64,000 bases of DNA from Cohnella sp. AR92 (GTDB lineage: Bacteria > Bacillota > Bacilli > Paenibacillales > Paenibacillaceae), in assembly GCF_003990975.1 (NCBI RefSeq), contig NZ_RZJR01000001.1, positions 124,001 through 188,000 on the forward strand, in the 5' to 3' direction. Below, piece after piece: positions 43,411-51,562 of this stretch. Below the pieces are notes generated by a model, which was not told the origin of the DNA, did not search any database, and saw nothing but the letters and a program-made list of their open reading frames with translations. A program made the position numbers and the translations under genes. Within the stretch, counting starts at the first letter, position 1; each line of letters starts with the position of its first letter.

Positions 43411-44088
43411 TTGATTAGGCCTAAGCTGCTTGTAGTCGACGATGATAAAGAGATTCTGTCGTTGTTGACGGATTACCTCGAGATGAATGATTATATCGTC
43501 TTTGCCGCGGAGAACGGAATGCAGGCGCTGGAGAAGGTGGCTAAGGGACCGGATTTGATCCTCCTTGATATCGGCATGCCGGACATGGACGGGCTCGAAG
43601 TATGCGAACGGATTCGCGAGCACGTCTCCTGTCCGATTCTTTTTCTGACCGCGAAGGTGGAGGAGCCTGACAAGATCAATGCGTTCCGCAAGGGCGGAGA
43701 CGACTATATCGAGAAGCCGTTCCGCATCCGCGAGCTCGGGGCGAGGATCGAGGCGCATCTTCGAAGGGAACGCCGCAATTCGACCAAGCAGCGGGCTCTG
43801 TTCGAAGGCGGGATCGTGATCGATTACGATAGCAAGAAGGCGTTCGTGCATGAGGAGCCGATTCCGCTCTCCAAGAAGGAATATGAGATTATCGAGCTGC
43901 TTGCCATGAACGCCGGACAGGTATTCGACAGAGAACGCATCTACGAAAGGGTATGGGGCCGCGAGAAGGAAGGGGACTCCGGCGTCATCATGGAGCATAT
44001 CCGCAAGATTCGCAAGAAATTCGCCGAGCATACCGATTATCCGTTCATCGAGACGGTCTGGGGAGTCGGCTATCAATGGAACGCTTAA
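43411..44088 (+). CDS. Response regulator, OmpR/PhoB family (VanR-like)
   Basis: This 225-residue regulator begins at a TTG (43411) with TAGGAG upstream, giving MIRPKLLVVDDDKEIL. The receiver has the phospho-acceptor Asp in LILLDIGMPDMDG and the Lys in DDYIEKPFRI. The DNA-binding domain shows LSKKEYEIIELLAMNAGQVFDRERIYERVWG and GVIMEHIRKIRKKF. It overlaps its kinase gene by 13 bp. A VanZ-family protein follows the kinase, so glycopeptide or cell-wall stress sensing is a fair inference. Confidence 0.93.
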   Translation: MIRPKLLVVDDDKEILSLLTDYLEMNDYIVFAAENGMQALEKVAKGPDLILLDIGMPDMDGLEVCERIREHVSCPILFLTAKVEEPDKINAFRKGGDDYIEKPFRIRELGARIEAHLRRERRNSTKQRALFEGGIVIDYDSKKAFVHEEPIPLSKKEYEIIELLAMNAGQVFDRERIYERVWGREKEGDSGVIMEHIRKIRKKFAEHTDYPFIETVWGVGYQWNA

Positions 44089-45209
44089 ATCGTTTATCCT
44101 TGAAGGCCAGCCTTTTTCTCCTGATGGCTTTTGCCGTGACGGGAGCCTCTGTCTTGGCCATCCTTGTCCAGAATCTGTGCTCCAGCGGAATCTACCGCAT
44201 TATGCGGAAATACACGCTCGTTCATTCCGATACCCTGTATGTCGCGAGAGAGGAGTTGTCAGGCAAGGATGAGCTGCTGATCCATTTGTTGAGATGGACT
44301 TCGAGCGTTTTTCCTATCCTTGCGTTTGGCTTGTTCATCTTTATGGCGGCGCGGAAGTATTACTCGATGAAGCTTAAACGGCCGATTGCACTGCTCATTG
44401 AAGGAGCCGAGCGTATTTCGAGGCAGAATCTTGATTTCAGGCTTAGCTACGATCAGCGAGACGAGATGAATGAGGCGGTCGAAGCGTTTGAGCGGATGCG
44501 CAGGGAGATGGCAGCCGTTTATACGAAGATGTGGCGTACGGCCGAAGAGAGGAAACGGCTCAATGCCGCATTTGCTCACGATCTGCGAACCCCGGTGACC
44601 ACGTTAAAGGGCTACCATGATTTCCTTATCGAGTATGGATCCTCCCGGAGGCTGGCCCCTGAGAAAATAAGCAAGGTGCTTCATTCGATGTCGGCTAGCA
44701 TCGACCGAATCGAGCAGTACATCGAGGGGATGAGCTCCATTGGCCGATTGGAGGATATTCGGGTGCACAAGAACGACATCCCGCCTGCCAAGCTGGAGGA
44801 GGCGGTAGGGGAGACGATGAGAGCTCTTGTTCCGCAGGACCGCCTTCGTTACCGTGTTAACGTATCAATCCAGCAGCCGACGGTCCGAGTCGACGACAAG
44901 CTATTCCTTCGCGTCGCGGAGAATCTCATTTCCAACGCTGTTCGCCATGCTTCTGAAGAGATAGGGATTGAGTGCCGGGTTGCGGAAGGCAAGCTTGTGC
45001 TGACGGTTCGGGACGATGGGCCGGGATTCAGCGACGAAGGCTTGAGCATGGCCCAGAGACCGTTCTACCACGATCCCTCAACGGTCAAAGGGCAAGCGGG
45101 AATCGGCCTCTATATCTGCGAGGTCTTGTGCGAGAAGCATGGCGGCAGCTTGTCCGTCGCCAATGCCGAGAATGGCGGGGCTAGCATAACGGCTGCATTT
45201 TCCATCTGA
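44076..45209 (+). CDS. Sensor histidine kinase of the VanZ-linked two-component system
   Basis: This is a 377-residue kinase starting at the ATG at 44076, within the end of the regulator gene. Helices at about 10-32 and 70-90 enclose a short 35-residue outer loop, so the sensor part is small. A HAMP-like region contains PIALLIEGAERISRQNLDFRL. The phospho-acceptor His lies in AAFAHDLRTPVTTLKG. The ATPase motifs are NLISNAVRHASEE, DDGPGFSDEG and GIGLYICEVL. The layout is that of VanS-like and bacitracin-sensing kinases. Confidence 0.92.
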   Translation: MERLNRLSLKASLFLLMAFAVTGASVLAILVQNLCSSGIYRIMRKYTLVHSDTLYVAREELSGKDELLIHLLRWTSSVFPILAFGLFIFMAARKYYSMKLKRPIALLIEGAERISRQNLDFRLSYDQRDEMNEAVEAFERMRREMAAVYTKMWRTAEERKRLNAAFAHDLRTPVTTLKGYHDFLIEYGSSRRLAPEKISKVLHSMSASIDRIEQYIEGMSSIGRLEDIRVHKNDIPPAKLEEAVGETMRALVPQDRLRYRVNVSIQQPTVRVDDKLFLRVAENLISNAVRHASEEIGIECRVAEGKLVLTVRDDGPGFSDEGLSMAQRPFYHDPSTVKGQAGIGLYICEVLCEKHGGSLSVANAENGGASITAAFSI

Positions 45210-45291
45210 AATTGAGAGGAAGTTGAGAACTTTACGTTATCCTTTCCTTACGCCAAGAAGGCGACAATAAGGATTAGGGGTCGGATAACCA

Positions 45292-46632
45292 ATGAAGAAG
45301 CAAGCTGTAACAGGGCTGATGTACGCGGTTTTTGCCGTCTATATCGCATTTCTGATTAAGATCATCCTTCTTAAGACAGGGTCGTTAGCAGATATTGTTC
45401 AAGGCCGATCCGGCGGCTACCGTTCCTATAATCTCCTCCCTTTTCAAATCTTCGTCGACTATGGAACCTATTTAAAATCCGCGAATTGGCTTAGAGCCTT
45501 CTCCAATATCGCCGGAAACGCGGCGATATTTGTCCCGTTCGGGATGCTGATGCCTGCCTTGTTCCCTAACGTGCGCGCAAGGCCCGCCCGGCTGGCGTTT
45601 CTCGCTCTTGCCGTCAGCATTCTGTTCGAAAGCCTGCAATTCGCGTTGTCGCTGGGCAGCGCCGATATCGATGACGTTCTGCTGAATATGCTTGGAGCAT
45701 TATGCGGGTTCGTCATCTATCGTTGGATCGCTCGTTATGCGAATCAGAATTCTCTTCAGACGCAAGGCCTGGTTCTGGCGCTCATCGCGGTCGGCAGCAT
45801 TCCCGCGTTATGGATCGCCAGGGAAGAATTTGGCGACATGCTTGGCCTGACCAAGCATGAGATTGTCTATGAAGGAATGGAGTTTATCCCGCGTCGGGAG
45901 GCCGATGCGGAGGGAACGCTGATCCGGCTGACAGGCGATCGGGCGGAGTATTACTTAGGCTGGGCAACAGGAGATCGAACAAAGGATGAATGGTTGGAGA
46001 AACGGCAATCGGCTCTCGCACGGAGTACGAAAATCTATCGAAGCACGATCATCGGCGGCAAACAGCGGACCACCATTCGCTACGAGAAGCTGACCTCTGA
46101 GCAATATGGCGGCATCCCGGAGCGGGCAGGAATCCGGCTCTGGCTGAACCCGCAATCGAACGTTCCCGAGGTTATCCTGATAACCGATCCCCTTCCGCGG
46201 AGCGGCGATGCGGAGGATGCCATCCAAATCTCAAGTCCAACCGGGCAATCGGAGAGCCCGCGGCCAGATAAGAAGAATTCCGAAGAGAACGGGAAGGAGG
46301 CTTCGCCAGCAACTGCCCCCGAGGAGATCTCAGGCTCCATTCTTGATCTGGACGGGAATCGGATCACCCTTAACCTAAGCATGGACCAGGAGCTGGACGG
46401 AGGTTCGGCTGTCTCGGTTATGGGATTGGGGGACAATGCGGTCAAGGTTAAGGTAATGATATCGGAAGGGACGAAGTATACTCTCCGGGTCGTGAAGGGA
46501 GGCGGGAAATCCTACAAGGATCGCCCCGCGACCCGCGAGATGCTCGCAGCCGATCAAACGGTGCAGTTAACGGGCAAGCATATCAGACAGGACTTTCTGG
46601 CGGAATCCATTTTTATTTATAAGTTCGAATGA
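45292..46632 (+). CDS. VanZ-like membrane protein with a long extracytoplasmic extension
   Basis: This is a 446-residue protein. The first 150 residues are a VanZ domain with four or five helices and the family motifs NLLPFQIF, NIAGNAAIFVPFGMLMP, FESLQFALSLGSADIDDVLLNMLGALCGF. A further helix (157-177) leads to about 270 residues of soluble domain, including a low-complexity linker rich in Ser, Pro, Glu and Lys (about 315-350) and a final beta-rich part. VanZ confers low-level teicoplanin resistance and is usually about 160-200 residues, so the extension is unusual. It sits 82 bp after a VanS-like kinase gene. The ribosome site is weak. Confidence 0.85.
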   Translation: MKKQAVTGLMYAVFAVYIAFLIKIILLKTGSLADIVQGRSGGYRSYNLLPFQIFVDYGTYLKSANWLRAFSNIAGNAAIFVPFGMLMPALFPNVRARPARLAFLALAVSILFESLQFALSLGSADIDDVLLNMLGALCGFVIYRWIARYANQNSLQTQGLVLALIAVGSIPALWIAREEFGDMLGLTKHEIVYEGMEFIPRREADAEGTLIRLTGDRAEYYLGWATGDRTKDEWLEKRQSALARSTKIYRSTIIGGKQRTTIRYEKLTSEQYGGIPERAGIRLWLNPQSNVPEVILITDPLPRSGDAEDAIQISSPTGQSESPRPDKKNSEENGKEASPATAPEEISGSILDLDGNRITLNLSMDQELDGGSAVSVMGLGDNAVKVKVMISEGTKYTLRVVKGGGKSYKDRPATREMLAADQTVQLTGKHIRQDFLAESIFIYKFE

Positions 46633-46637
46633 TCGGC

Positions 46638-46680
46638 TAGAAATCCGATTACGTTAGCAACGTATCGGATTTCTTTAATC
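46638..46680 (+). terminator. Rho-independent terminator of the VanZ gene
   Basis: GAAATCCGAT (46640-46649) pairs with ATCGGATTTC (46664-46673), and an inner ACGTT/AACGT pair adds to it. TTTAATCTGTT follows. It lies just after the VanZ stop codon. Confidence 0.78.
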
Positions 46681-46731
46681 TGTTGCATAATAAATACATA
46701 CAAGAAGGATAGAATTGCCCGGAGGGTACCC

Positions 46732-47067
46732 ATGAGAGAATTTGAACCATTAACAAGCGTTGAAGCCGCTGATGAATTTATCCAACGCCACAAATTATCG
46801 TTCCTCTATATTTACGGTACGGATTGCAGCGTCTGTCATGCCTTGCAGCCTCAGGTGCGGAGATTAATGATGAGCTATCCCGAGATTCAATTGGCGGAGA
46901 TAGACGCGTGGGAAGTTCAAGAAGTCGCCGGAAGATTCTCGGTGTTCACCGTTCCCGTATTATTGCTTTTTGTAGACGGCAAAGAATACATACGCGAAGC
47001 GCGAATCGTTCATCTGGATCTGCTCGATGAGAAAATCCGCAAGATCTATGAATTAGCGACGGAATAA
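46732..47067 (+). CDS. Thioredoxin-family protein (CSVC motif)
   Basis: This is a 111-residue thioredoxin fold without a signal peptide. The active site reads YIYGTDCSVCHALQPQV, a CxxC motif with Ser-Val between the Cys residues instead of Gly-Pro. The cis-Pro is in VFTVPVLLLFVDGKEYIREARIV. Such YbbN/Ytp-like proteins act as cytoplasmic thiol-disulfide exchange factors, partner unknown. CGGAGGG precedes the ATG. It may share a transcript with the methyltransferase gene 26 bp downstream. Confidence 0.9.
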   Translation: MREFEPLTSVEAADEFIQRHKLSFLYIYGTDCSVCHALQPQVRRLMMSYPEIQLAEIDAWEVQEVAGRFSVFTVPVLLLFVDGKEYIREARIVHLDLLDEKIRKIYELATE

Positions 47068-47092
47068 AAAACGACGGGAGGACGATATCGCG

Positions 47093-47704
47093 ATGATGAA
47101 CACCTGGAATGAACGGTTCGGATTGCAGGAATATGCCTACGGGGAGCAGCCCAATGCCTTCATCGAAGAACAAGCGCGCCGGTTCCATGGGGAGAGGATC
47201 GTCGCTTTCGCGGAAGGCGAAGGCCGGAATGCCGTTTATTTGGCGAGGCAAGGCTACCATGTTACGGCATGGGACTATGCCGAGAACGGTCTGAAGAAGA
47301 CCGAGAAGCTGGCGGAGCGGTATCAGGTCAAGGTAGAAACCGAGCTTAAGGATTTGCTCCGCGACTCGGTTCCTTCCGAAGCCTATGACGGCGCTTTGAT
47401 GGTCTTCGGGCACTTTCCTAAGGCAGAGCAAAGAAAGGTGTTCGACAAATTGCTCGCGGTGGTCAAACCGGGCGGCATCGTCATGCTGGAAGTCTATTCC
47501 GAAGATCAAATCCGCTACGGAACCGGCGGCCCCAAATCGGTCGACATGCTTTATCGTCCCGCCGACGTTCTGGAATGGACGAGCGATTACGAGGTTCTTC
47601 ATTTCTTCTACGGAGAGCAGAAGAGAGAAGAAGGGCAGCTTCATACCGGAGTCGGGCATGTGATCCAAGTCATTCTGGCCAAGAATCCTCGACTTCGTCC
47701 GTGA
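47093..47704 (+). CDS. Class I SAM-dependent methyltransferase (TehB-like)
   Basis: This 203-residue methyltransferase starts with WNERFGLQEYAYGEQPNAFIEEQ. The SAM motif I region is AFAEGEGRNAVYLARQGYHVTAWDYAENG, where the usual DLGCGxG reads FAEGEG as in the TehB/thiopurine-type subgroup. Motif IV is YDGALMVFGHFPK and a VVKPGGIVMLEVYS strand follows. The group includes tellurite- and small-molecule-detoxifying enzymes. The substrate is unknown. GGGAGG lies 11 bases before the first of two adjacent ATGs. Confidence 0.88.
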   Translation: MMNTWNERFGLQEYAYGEQPNAFIEEQARRFHGERIVAFAEGEGRNAVYLARQGYHVTAWDYAENGLKKTEKLAERYQVKVETELKDLLRDSVPSEAYDGALMVFGHFPKAEQRKVFDKLLAVVKPGGIVMLEVYSEDQIRYGTGGPKSVDMLYRPADVLEWTSDYEVLHFFYGEQKREEGQLHTGVGHVIQVILAKNPRLRP

Positions 47705-47822
47705 CTCGCCGGCAAGGCCGTTTCAGATAAAAAATTTTCTGCGTCTTGTCGAAATCCCATCAGCCGGTACGACATCTTAGTGAAACCAAATTCCAATGAA
47801 TGATCGAGGGAGGAATTGACTT

Positions 47823-48170
47823 ATGAGTTACACTTTGATGTTCTATGAGAGCCAGGAGGACTTTGCGGCCCGAACGGATCCGGACAAGCGGCAAGAATAC
47901 TTGGCGGGCTGGACCCATTATGTTCATGCCCTGCGGGAAGCGGGAATCGTGGTGTTCGGTTCGGGACTCTACGCGCCGGATACGGCTGCCACGATGAAGC
48001 GCCGCGGCGGCGAGATGGCGGTTCAGGACGGACCGTTCCCGGAGACCAAGGAGCAGCTCGGCGGGATATTCGTGATCGAGGTGCCGGATCTGGATACCGC
48101 CTTGGAGTGGGCGGCCAGAGGACCTGTCGATACCGTCGAGGTAAGACAGAACCTTCCGGCGCTTAAGTAA
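47823..48170 (+). CDS. YCII/DGPF-domain protein paired with an ECF42 sigma factor
   Basis: This 115-residue protein has the DGPF motif in VQDGPFPETKEQLGGIFVIEVPDLDTALEWAAR, and an initial YTLMFYESQEDFAARTDP strand-helix. YCII-fold proteins are ferredoxin-like. Those with DGPF are the constant genomic partners of ECF42 sigma factors and are usually their targets. The function is unknown. GGGAGG stands nine bases before the ATG, and the sigma gene begins 7 bp after the stop. Confidence 0.92.
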   Translation: MSYTLMFYESQEDFAARTDPDKRQEYLAGWTHYVHALREAGIVVFGSGLYAPDTAATMKRRGGEMAVQDGPFPETKEQLGGIFVIEVPDLDTALEWAARGPVDTVEVRQNLPALK

Positions 48171-48177
48171 CCGATAG

Positions 48178-49428
48178 ATGGAGATCAATCGGCTCATTGA
48201 GCAAACGGCGCGCGAGGCCTATGGACGGCTGCTCTCCTATCTGGTCGTCCATTGGCGGGACGTGCAGGCTGTCGAGGATGCGCTCGGGGACGCTTTTCTA
48301 TCCGCTCTAGAGACCTGGCCGAAGACCGGCGTTCCGGATAGGCCGGAAGCATGGTTGATTACGGCCGCGCGCAGGCGGCTTATCGACCGTGCCCGGCGAG
48401 CCCGAATCTCCGCAAACGCGCTTCCTACGCTTCTGGCCATGTCCGAGGATGCTCAGTATCCGGCTTCTTCAAGCGACGCCTTCCCGGACGAACGGCTACG
48501 AATGATGTTTCTTTGCACGGATCCGGCCATTGACCCCGTGATGCGTACGCCGCTTATGCTGCAGACGGTGCTTGGAATCGATGCGGCCCGGATTGCGTCC
48601 GCGTTCATCGTCAAGCCTTCCGCGATGAGCCAGCGCCTTACTCGGCTCAAGGCGAAGATCCGCGCCGAACGCCTCGTCTTCGATATGCCGGATGAGGAAG
48701 AGCTTCCGAATCGTCTCGATTCCGTTCTCGAGGCCATTTACGCGGCATACGGAAGCGGTTGGGAAGAGGCGGTTATCGCCGATTCGCCACGCAGGGGATT
48801 GGCGGAGGAAGCCCTATACCTGGGCAGGCTGCTTCTTCCGTTCGCTCCCCGCGAGCCGGAGGTTTACGGTCTGCTGGCGCTCATGCTGCACTGCGAAGCG
48901 CGCCGCAAGGCCCGGCAGGATGGAGAGGGGAACTATGTTCCCCTCTACGAGCAAGATTGCGCGCAATGGGATCGGAGGTTGATCCTGGAGGCGGAGCATT
49001 ATCTGCATGCGGCTTCTCAGGCAGGCAGGATCGGACGCTTTCAGCTCCTGGCCGCCATTCAATCGGTGCATGCGCAGCGTTCAAGCTCCGGCCGTATCGA
49101 GTGGGGGGCCATTGCTCAGCTCTACGAAGGCCTCGTTCGTCTGTACCCTACCCTAGGCGCATGGGTCGGCCGGGCCGCTGCCGTCGCGGAGGCTTATGGA
49201 GCGGATCGCGGCATTGCCTTGCTGGAGGCCATCCCCTCCGCGGAAGCGATGAACTATCAGCCTTATTGGGCGCTTGCCGGCCATTTGTACAAGCGAATGA
49301 ATCGGCTGGAGGATGCCCTCTCCGCCTACAGCCGCGCGATCGGATTAAGCGCCGATGCTTCGGTTCGCCGATTCCTAAGCCGCCAAGCTTCCGAGATCAA
49401 AGAGTCGTACGAGGAAACCACGGGATAA
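48178..49428 (+). CDS. ECF42-type RNA polymerase sigma factor with C-terminal helical domain (DUF6596)
   Basis: This 416-residue protein has an N-terminal sigma region 2 (AYGRLLSYLVVHWRDVQAVEDALGDAFLSALETWP and PEAWLITAARRRLIDRARR) and a sigma region 4 (LGIDAARIASAFIVKPSAMSQRLTRLKAKI). It is followed by about 200 residues of helical repeat containing ARQDGEGNYVPLYEQDCAQWD, the conserved DGE element of the ECF42 group. There is no anti-sigma gene; in this group the C-terminal domain takes part in activity. It is coupled to the DGPF gene upstream, exactly the arrangement known for ECF42. Confidence 0.93.
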   Translation: MEINRLIEQTAREAYGRLLSYLVVHWRDVQAVEDALGDAFLSALETWPKTGVPDRPEAWLITAARRRLIDRARRARISANALPTLLAMSEDAQYPASSSDAFPDERLRMMFLCTDPAIDPVMRTPLMLQTVLGIDAARIASAFIVKPSAMSQRLTRLKAKIRAERLVFDMPDEEELPNRLDSVLEAIYAAYGSGWEEAVIADSPRRGLAEEALYLGRLLLPFAPREPEVYGLLALMLHCEARRKARQDGEGNYVPLYEQDCAQWDRRLILEAEHYLHAASQAGRIGRFQLLAAIQSVHAQRSSSGRIEWGAIAQLYEGLVRLYPTLGAWVGRAAAVAEAYGADRGIALLEAIPSAEAMNYQPYWALAGHLYKRMNRLEDALSAYSRAIGLSADASVRRFLSRQASEIKESYEETTG

Positions 49429-49448
49429 ACCGATTGGTTTCTTTTTTA
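49414..49448 (+). terminator. Rho-independent terminator of the ECF42 operon
   Basis: GAAACCA (49414-49420) pairs with TGGTTTC (49435-49441), followed by six T residues and AT. The hairpin overlaps the sigma gene's stop codon. Confidence 0.8.
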
Positions 49449-49491
49449 TACTGTCCTTTCCGTTCCCTCCCGCATACATGAGTGTCGACCT

Positions 49492-50424
49492 TCAATTCAG
49501 GATCAGCCTAATCTCGTTCGCCTTCTTGTCGAGCTGATGGGCCGCTTCCTCGATTCCCTTGAATTGTCCGACGGCTTGTTGAATTCGCCGCTGGCTCTCG
49601 GCGGCAAGAAGACGAGAATTCTTCGTGCTCTCGCCGACTTCCCGAATGCGGGACGCGATCCTGGTGACGTAATCGTTGGCTTCGCGAGTCGCCTGCTCCA
49701 CTTGGGAAGCCAGCTTGCGTACCTCGTTGGCGACTACCGAGAACCCGCGCCCATGCTCCTTCGCGTGGGCGGCTTCAATGGCCGCATTCAGGGCAAGCAG
49801 GTTCGTCTGGGCGGCGATGTCTTTGATCGTCCTCACGATGCCGCGAATGGAATCGGATTGGCCCTCCAACTGGAGAAGAGCGGTCATATTGTCCTCGGAG
49901 CCCGAAACGACGTCGCCGACGGCCTCTTCAATCTCCTCGCTGCGATCCATGCCTTCCTGGGCGCGGTTCAGGAGCTCATCGGCCAGATGCAGCAGTTCCT
50001 CTGTCCACCGGGCGGCTGCCTGTTCCCGTTCATCGATGTTCGTCGCCATCTTCAGGACGGAGGCCGGCTTGCCGTCCTCCCCGAGAATCGGCATATAAGT
50101 AGCCTCCAGCCAGATGAGGCTACCGTCCTTGCGAACCCTTTGGATCTTGTTCTGGAAAGCCTTTCCCTGCCGCAGACCGTTCCACAATTCCTGATAGCGA
50201 GGGCTGTTGCGGAATTCCGGCGTGCAGAAGGAGACGTGGCGCATCCCCTTCATCTCCCAGGGGGCATACCCCAGGGAACGCGCGAAATTCGCATTGACCT
50301 CAAGCACGCGGCCCTCCATGTCGAACTCGATCATGGCGAAGGAGCTTTCCATGGCCGCCATGGCGGCATGCAGCTTCTTCTCCTTCGGAATCCCTATGGA
50401 AGCGGGCGCTTCTTCTCTACCCAT
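49492..50424 (-). CDS. Cytoplasmic PAS-domain methyl-accepting chemotaxis protein
   Basis: This 310-residue protein has no membrane helix. It has a PAS domain (about 20-130: [25 protein letters not shown], then [17 protein letters not shown] and a PAC segment NIDEREQA). A coiled-coil signalling domain follows, with the chemoreceptor hairpin tip [44 protein letters not shown], the region that contacts CheA and CheW. The PAS domain could hold a flavin, haem or small ligand. It diverges from a MerR/B12 photoreceptor-like gene, and its promoter overlaps a 12-bp-arm inverted repeat. This suggests that light or cobalamin controls its synthesis. Confidence 0.92.
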   Translation of the reverse strand: MGREEAPASIGIPKEKKLHAAMAAMESSFAMIEFDMEGRVLEVNANFARSLGYAPWEMKGMRHVSFCTPEFRNSPRYQELWNGLRQGKAFQNKIQRVRKDGSLIWLEATYMPILGEDGKPASVLKMATNIDEREQAAARWTEELLHLADELLNRAQEGMDRSEEIEEAVGDVVSGSEDNMTALLQLEGQSDSIRGIVRTIKDIAAQTNLLALNAAIEAAHAKEHGRGFSVVANEVRKLASQVEQATREANDYVTRIASRIREVGESTKNSRLLAAESQRRIQQAVGQFKGIEEAAHQLDKKANEIRLILN

Positions 50425-50444
50425 ATGAATAAGCTCCTCAATTG

Positions 50445-50495
50445 TGTATAGATTTTATTCCATATAATTGTACAAAATCTATACATAACAGGCAA
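50445..50495 (-). promoter_or_regulatory. PAS-chemoreceptor promoter with long inverted repeat
   Basis: On the minus strand TTGCCT (50495-50490), 17 bp, then TACAAT (50472-50467). The arm TGTATAGATTTT (minus strand 50485-50474) fills the spacer. Its inverted partner lies at 50445-50456, downstream of the start point, 17 bp away. A MerR-type oligomer binding both arms would block this promoter. Confidence 0.72.
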
Positions 50496-50588
50496 GAGGA
50501 TTCAAAATTAAGGGTGAAATGAATATTTTCGGGCGAAACTACCCTTATTTTGTATCGATTATGTATAATTGCAATGAGGAGGGAACGT

Positions 50589-51470
50589 ATGATGTATAGC
50601 ATGAAGAGGGCGTCGGAACTGCTCGGCATCCCGGTGGTCACGATCCGTGCCTGGGAGAACCGATACGGGGTTATCGCCCCAAGCCGAAGCAGCGGCGGCC
50701 ACCGCTTGTTAAGCGAGGAGGATCTAGCGAGGCTTCGCTTCCTTAAGAATCAGATCGAGAAGCATCATATGAAGATCAGCGAAGCGGCGAAGCTTCTGCA
50801 GCAGACCGAGCCCGACCCTCCGGAACAGGCCGCCGAGCAGTCGGCGACCAGCCAGAAGTACGACGGAATGGTCGACAAGCTATACACCGAATTAATTCAG
50901 TTCGACTCCGCCCAAGCGGACCATACCATAGATCTGGCGTTTGCCCTATACGACTTCGAAGAGGCGTTTCGGCGAATCATCGTTCCCGTCCTCTATCGGG
51001 TCGGTGAGGAGTGGGAGGCGGGGAACATCGCCGTCGTCCAAGAGCATTTCGCTTCCGAAACGATCATGCGGCGATTGGCCGCCTTGTTCCGGGTCTTCCC
51101 GGTCAACGCAAGCCTGCCGGTGGTGTTGGCTTTCTGCCCGGAAGGAGAGCACCACCATCTCGGGCTGATGTCGTTCAGCCTGTTCTTGCGCAAGCGGGGG
51201 GCGAACGTCATCTATCTGGGCCCCGACACTCCTCTGAAGGATCTGGACGGGATCATCGAGAGCCAGAACGTATCGCTCGTCGCCTCATCGGTAACGGACT
51301 CCCGCTGCGTGGACAAGCTGATGGAATGGATCGACGCAGCCGCGCGGAAGCATCCGCGATTGCGGTTCTTGCTTGGAGGCGCGGCTTTCGAGCGGGCGGA
51401 ACGGCGCCCTGCAAGAGCCAAAGTGCGTTTTTTGTCCGTCGATCAATGGGACGATTGGCATAAACCTTGA
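50589..51470 (+). CDS. MerR family regulator with cobalamin-binding domain (CarH/LitR-like photoreceptor)
   Basis: This is a 293-residue protein starting at the ATG at 50589 behind GGAGGG. The N-terminal MerR HTH is YSMKRASELLGIPVVTIRAWENRYGVIAPSRSSGGHRLLSEEDL. A four-helix B12-cap domain (about 92-172) carries the CarH light-sensing motif W-x9-EH: Trp142, Glu152, His153. The Rossmann B12 domain carries the E-x-H-x-x-G motif (Glu187, His189, Gly192), whose His ligates cobalt, and later GANVIYLGPDTP and FLLGGAA. In CarH, adenosylcobalamin holds a DNA-bound tetramer in the dark and light breaks it. All key residues are kept here. No carotenoid gene is adjacent; the divergent gene is a chemoreceptor. 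Confidence 0.92.
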   Translation: MMYSMKRASELLGIPVVTIRAWENRYGVIAPSRSSGGHRLLSEEDLARLRFLKNQIEKHHMKISEAAKLLQQTEPDPPEQAAEQSATSQKYDGMVDKLYTELIQFDSAQADHTIDLAFALYDFEEAFRRIIVPVLYRVGEEWEAGNIAVVQEHFASETIMRRLAALFRVFPVNASLPVVLAFCPEGEHHHLGLMSFSLFLRKRGANVIYLGPDTPLKDLDGIIESQNVSLVASSVTDSRCVDKLMEWIDAAARKHPRLRFLLGGAAFERAERRPARAKVRFLSVDQWDDWHKP

Positions 51471-51499
51471 CCGGAACCGTCCGCTCTCATAACCATGGC

Positions 51500-51532
51500 A
51501 AAAAGCGCCTTCATGAAAGGCGCTTTCTTTAT
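51500..51532. terminator. Terminator between the CarH-like gene and the convergent permease gene
   Basis: AAAGCGCCTT (51502-51511) and AAGGCGCTTT (51517-51526) form a perfect 10-bp stem, with CTTTAT on the plus side and a T run on the minus side. It can end both the MerR gene and the ABC operon. Confidence 0.85.
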
Positions 51533-51562
51533 CGATGCTCTCGCCGGCATAGCCCGTAACGT

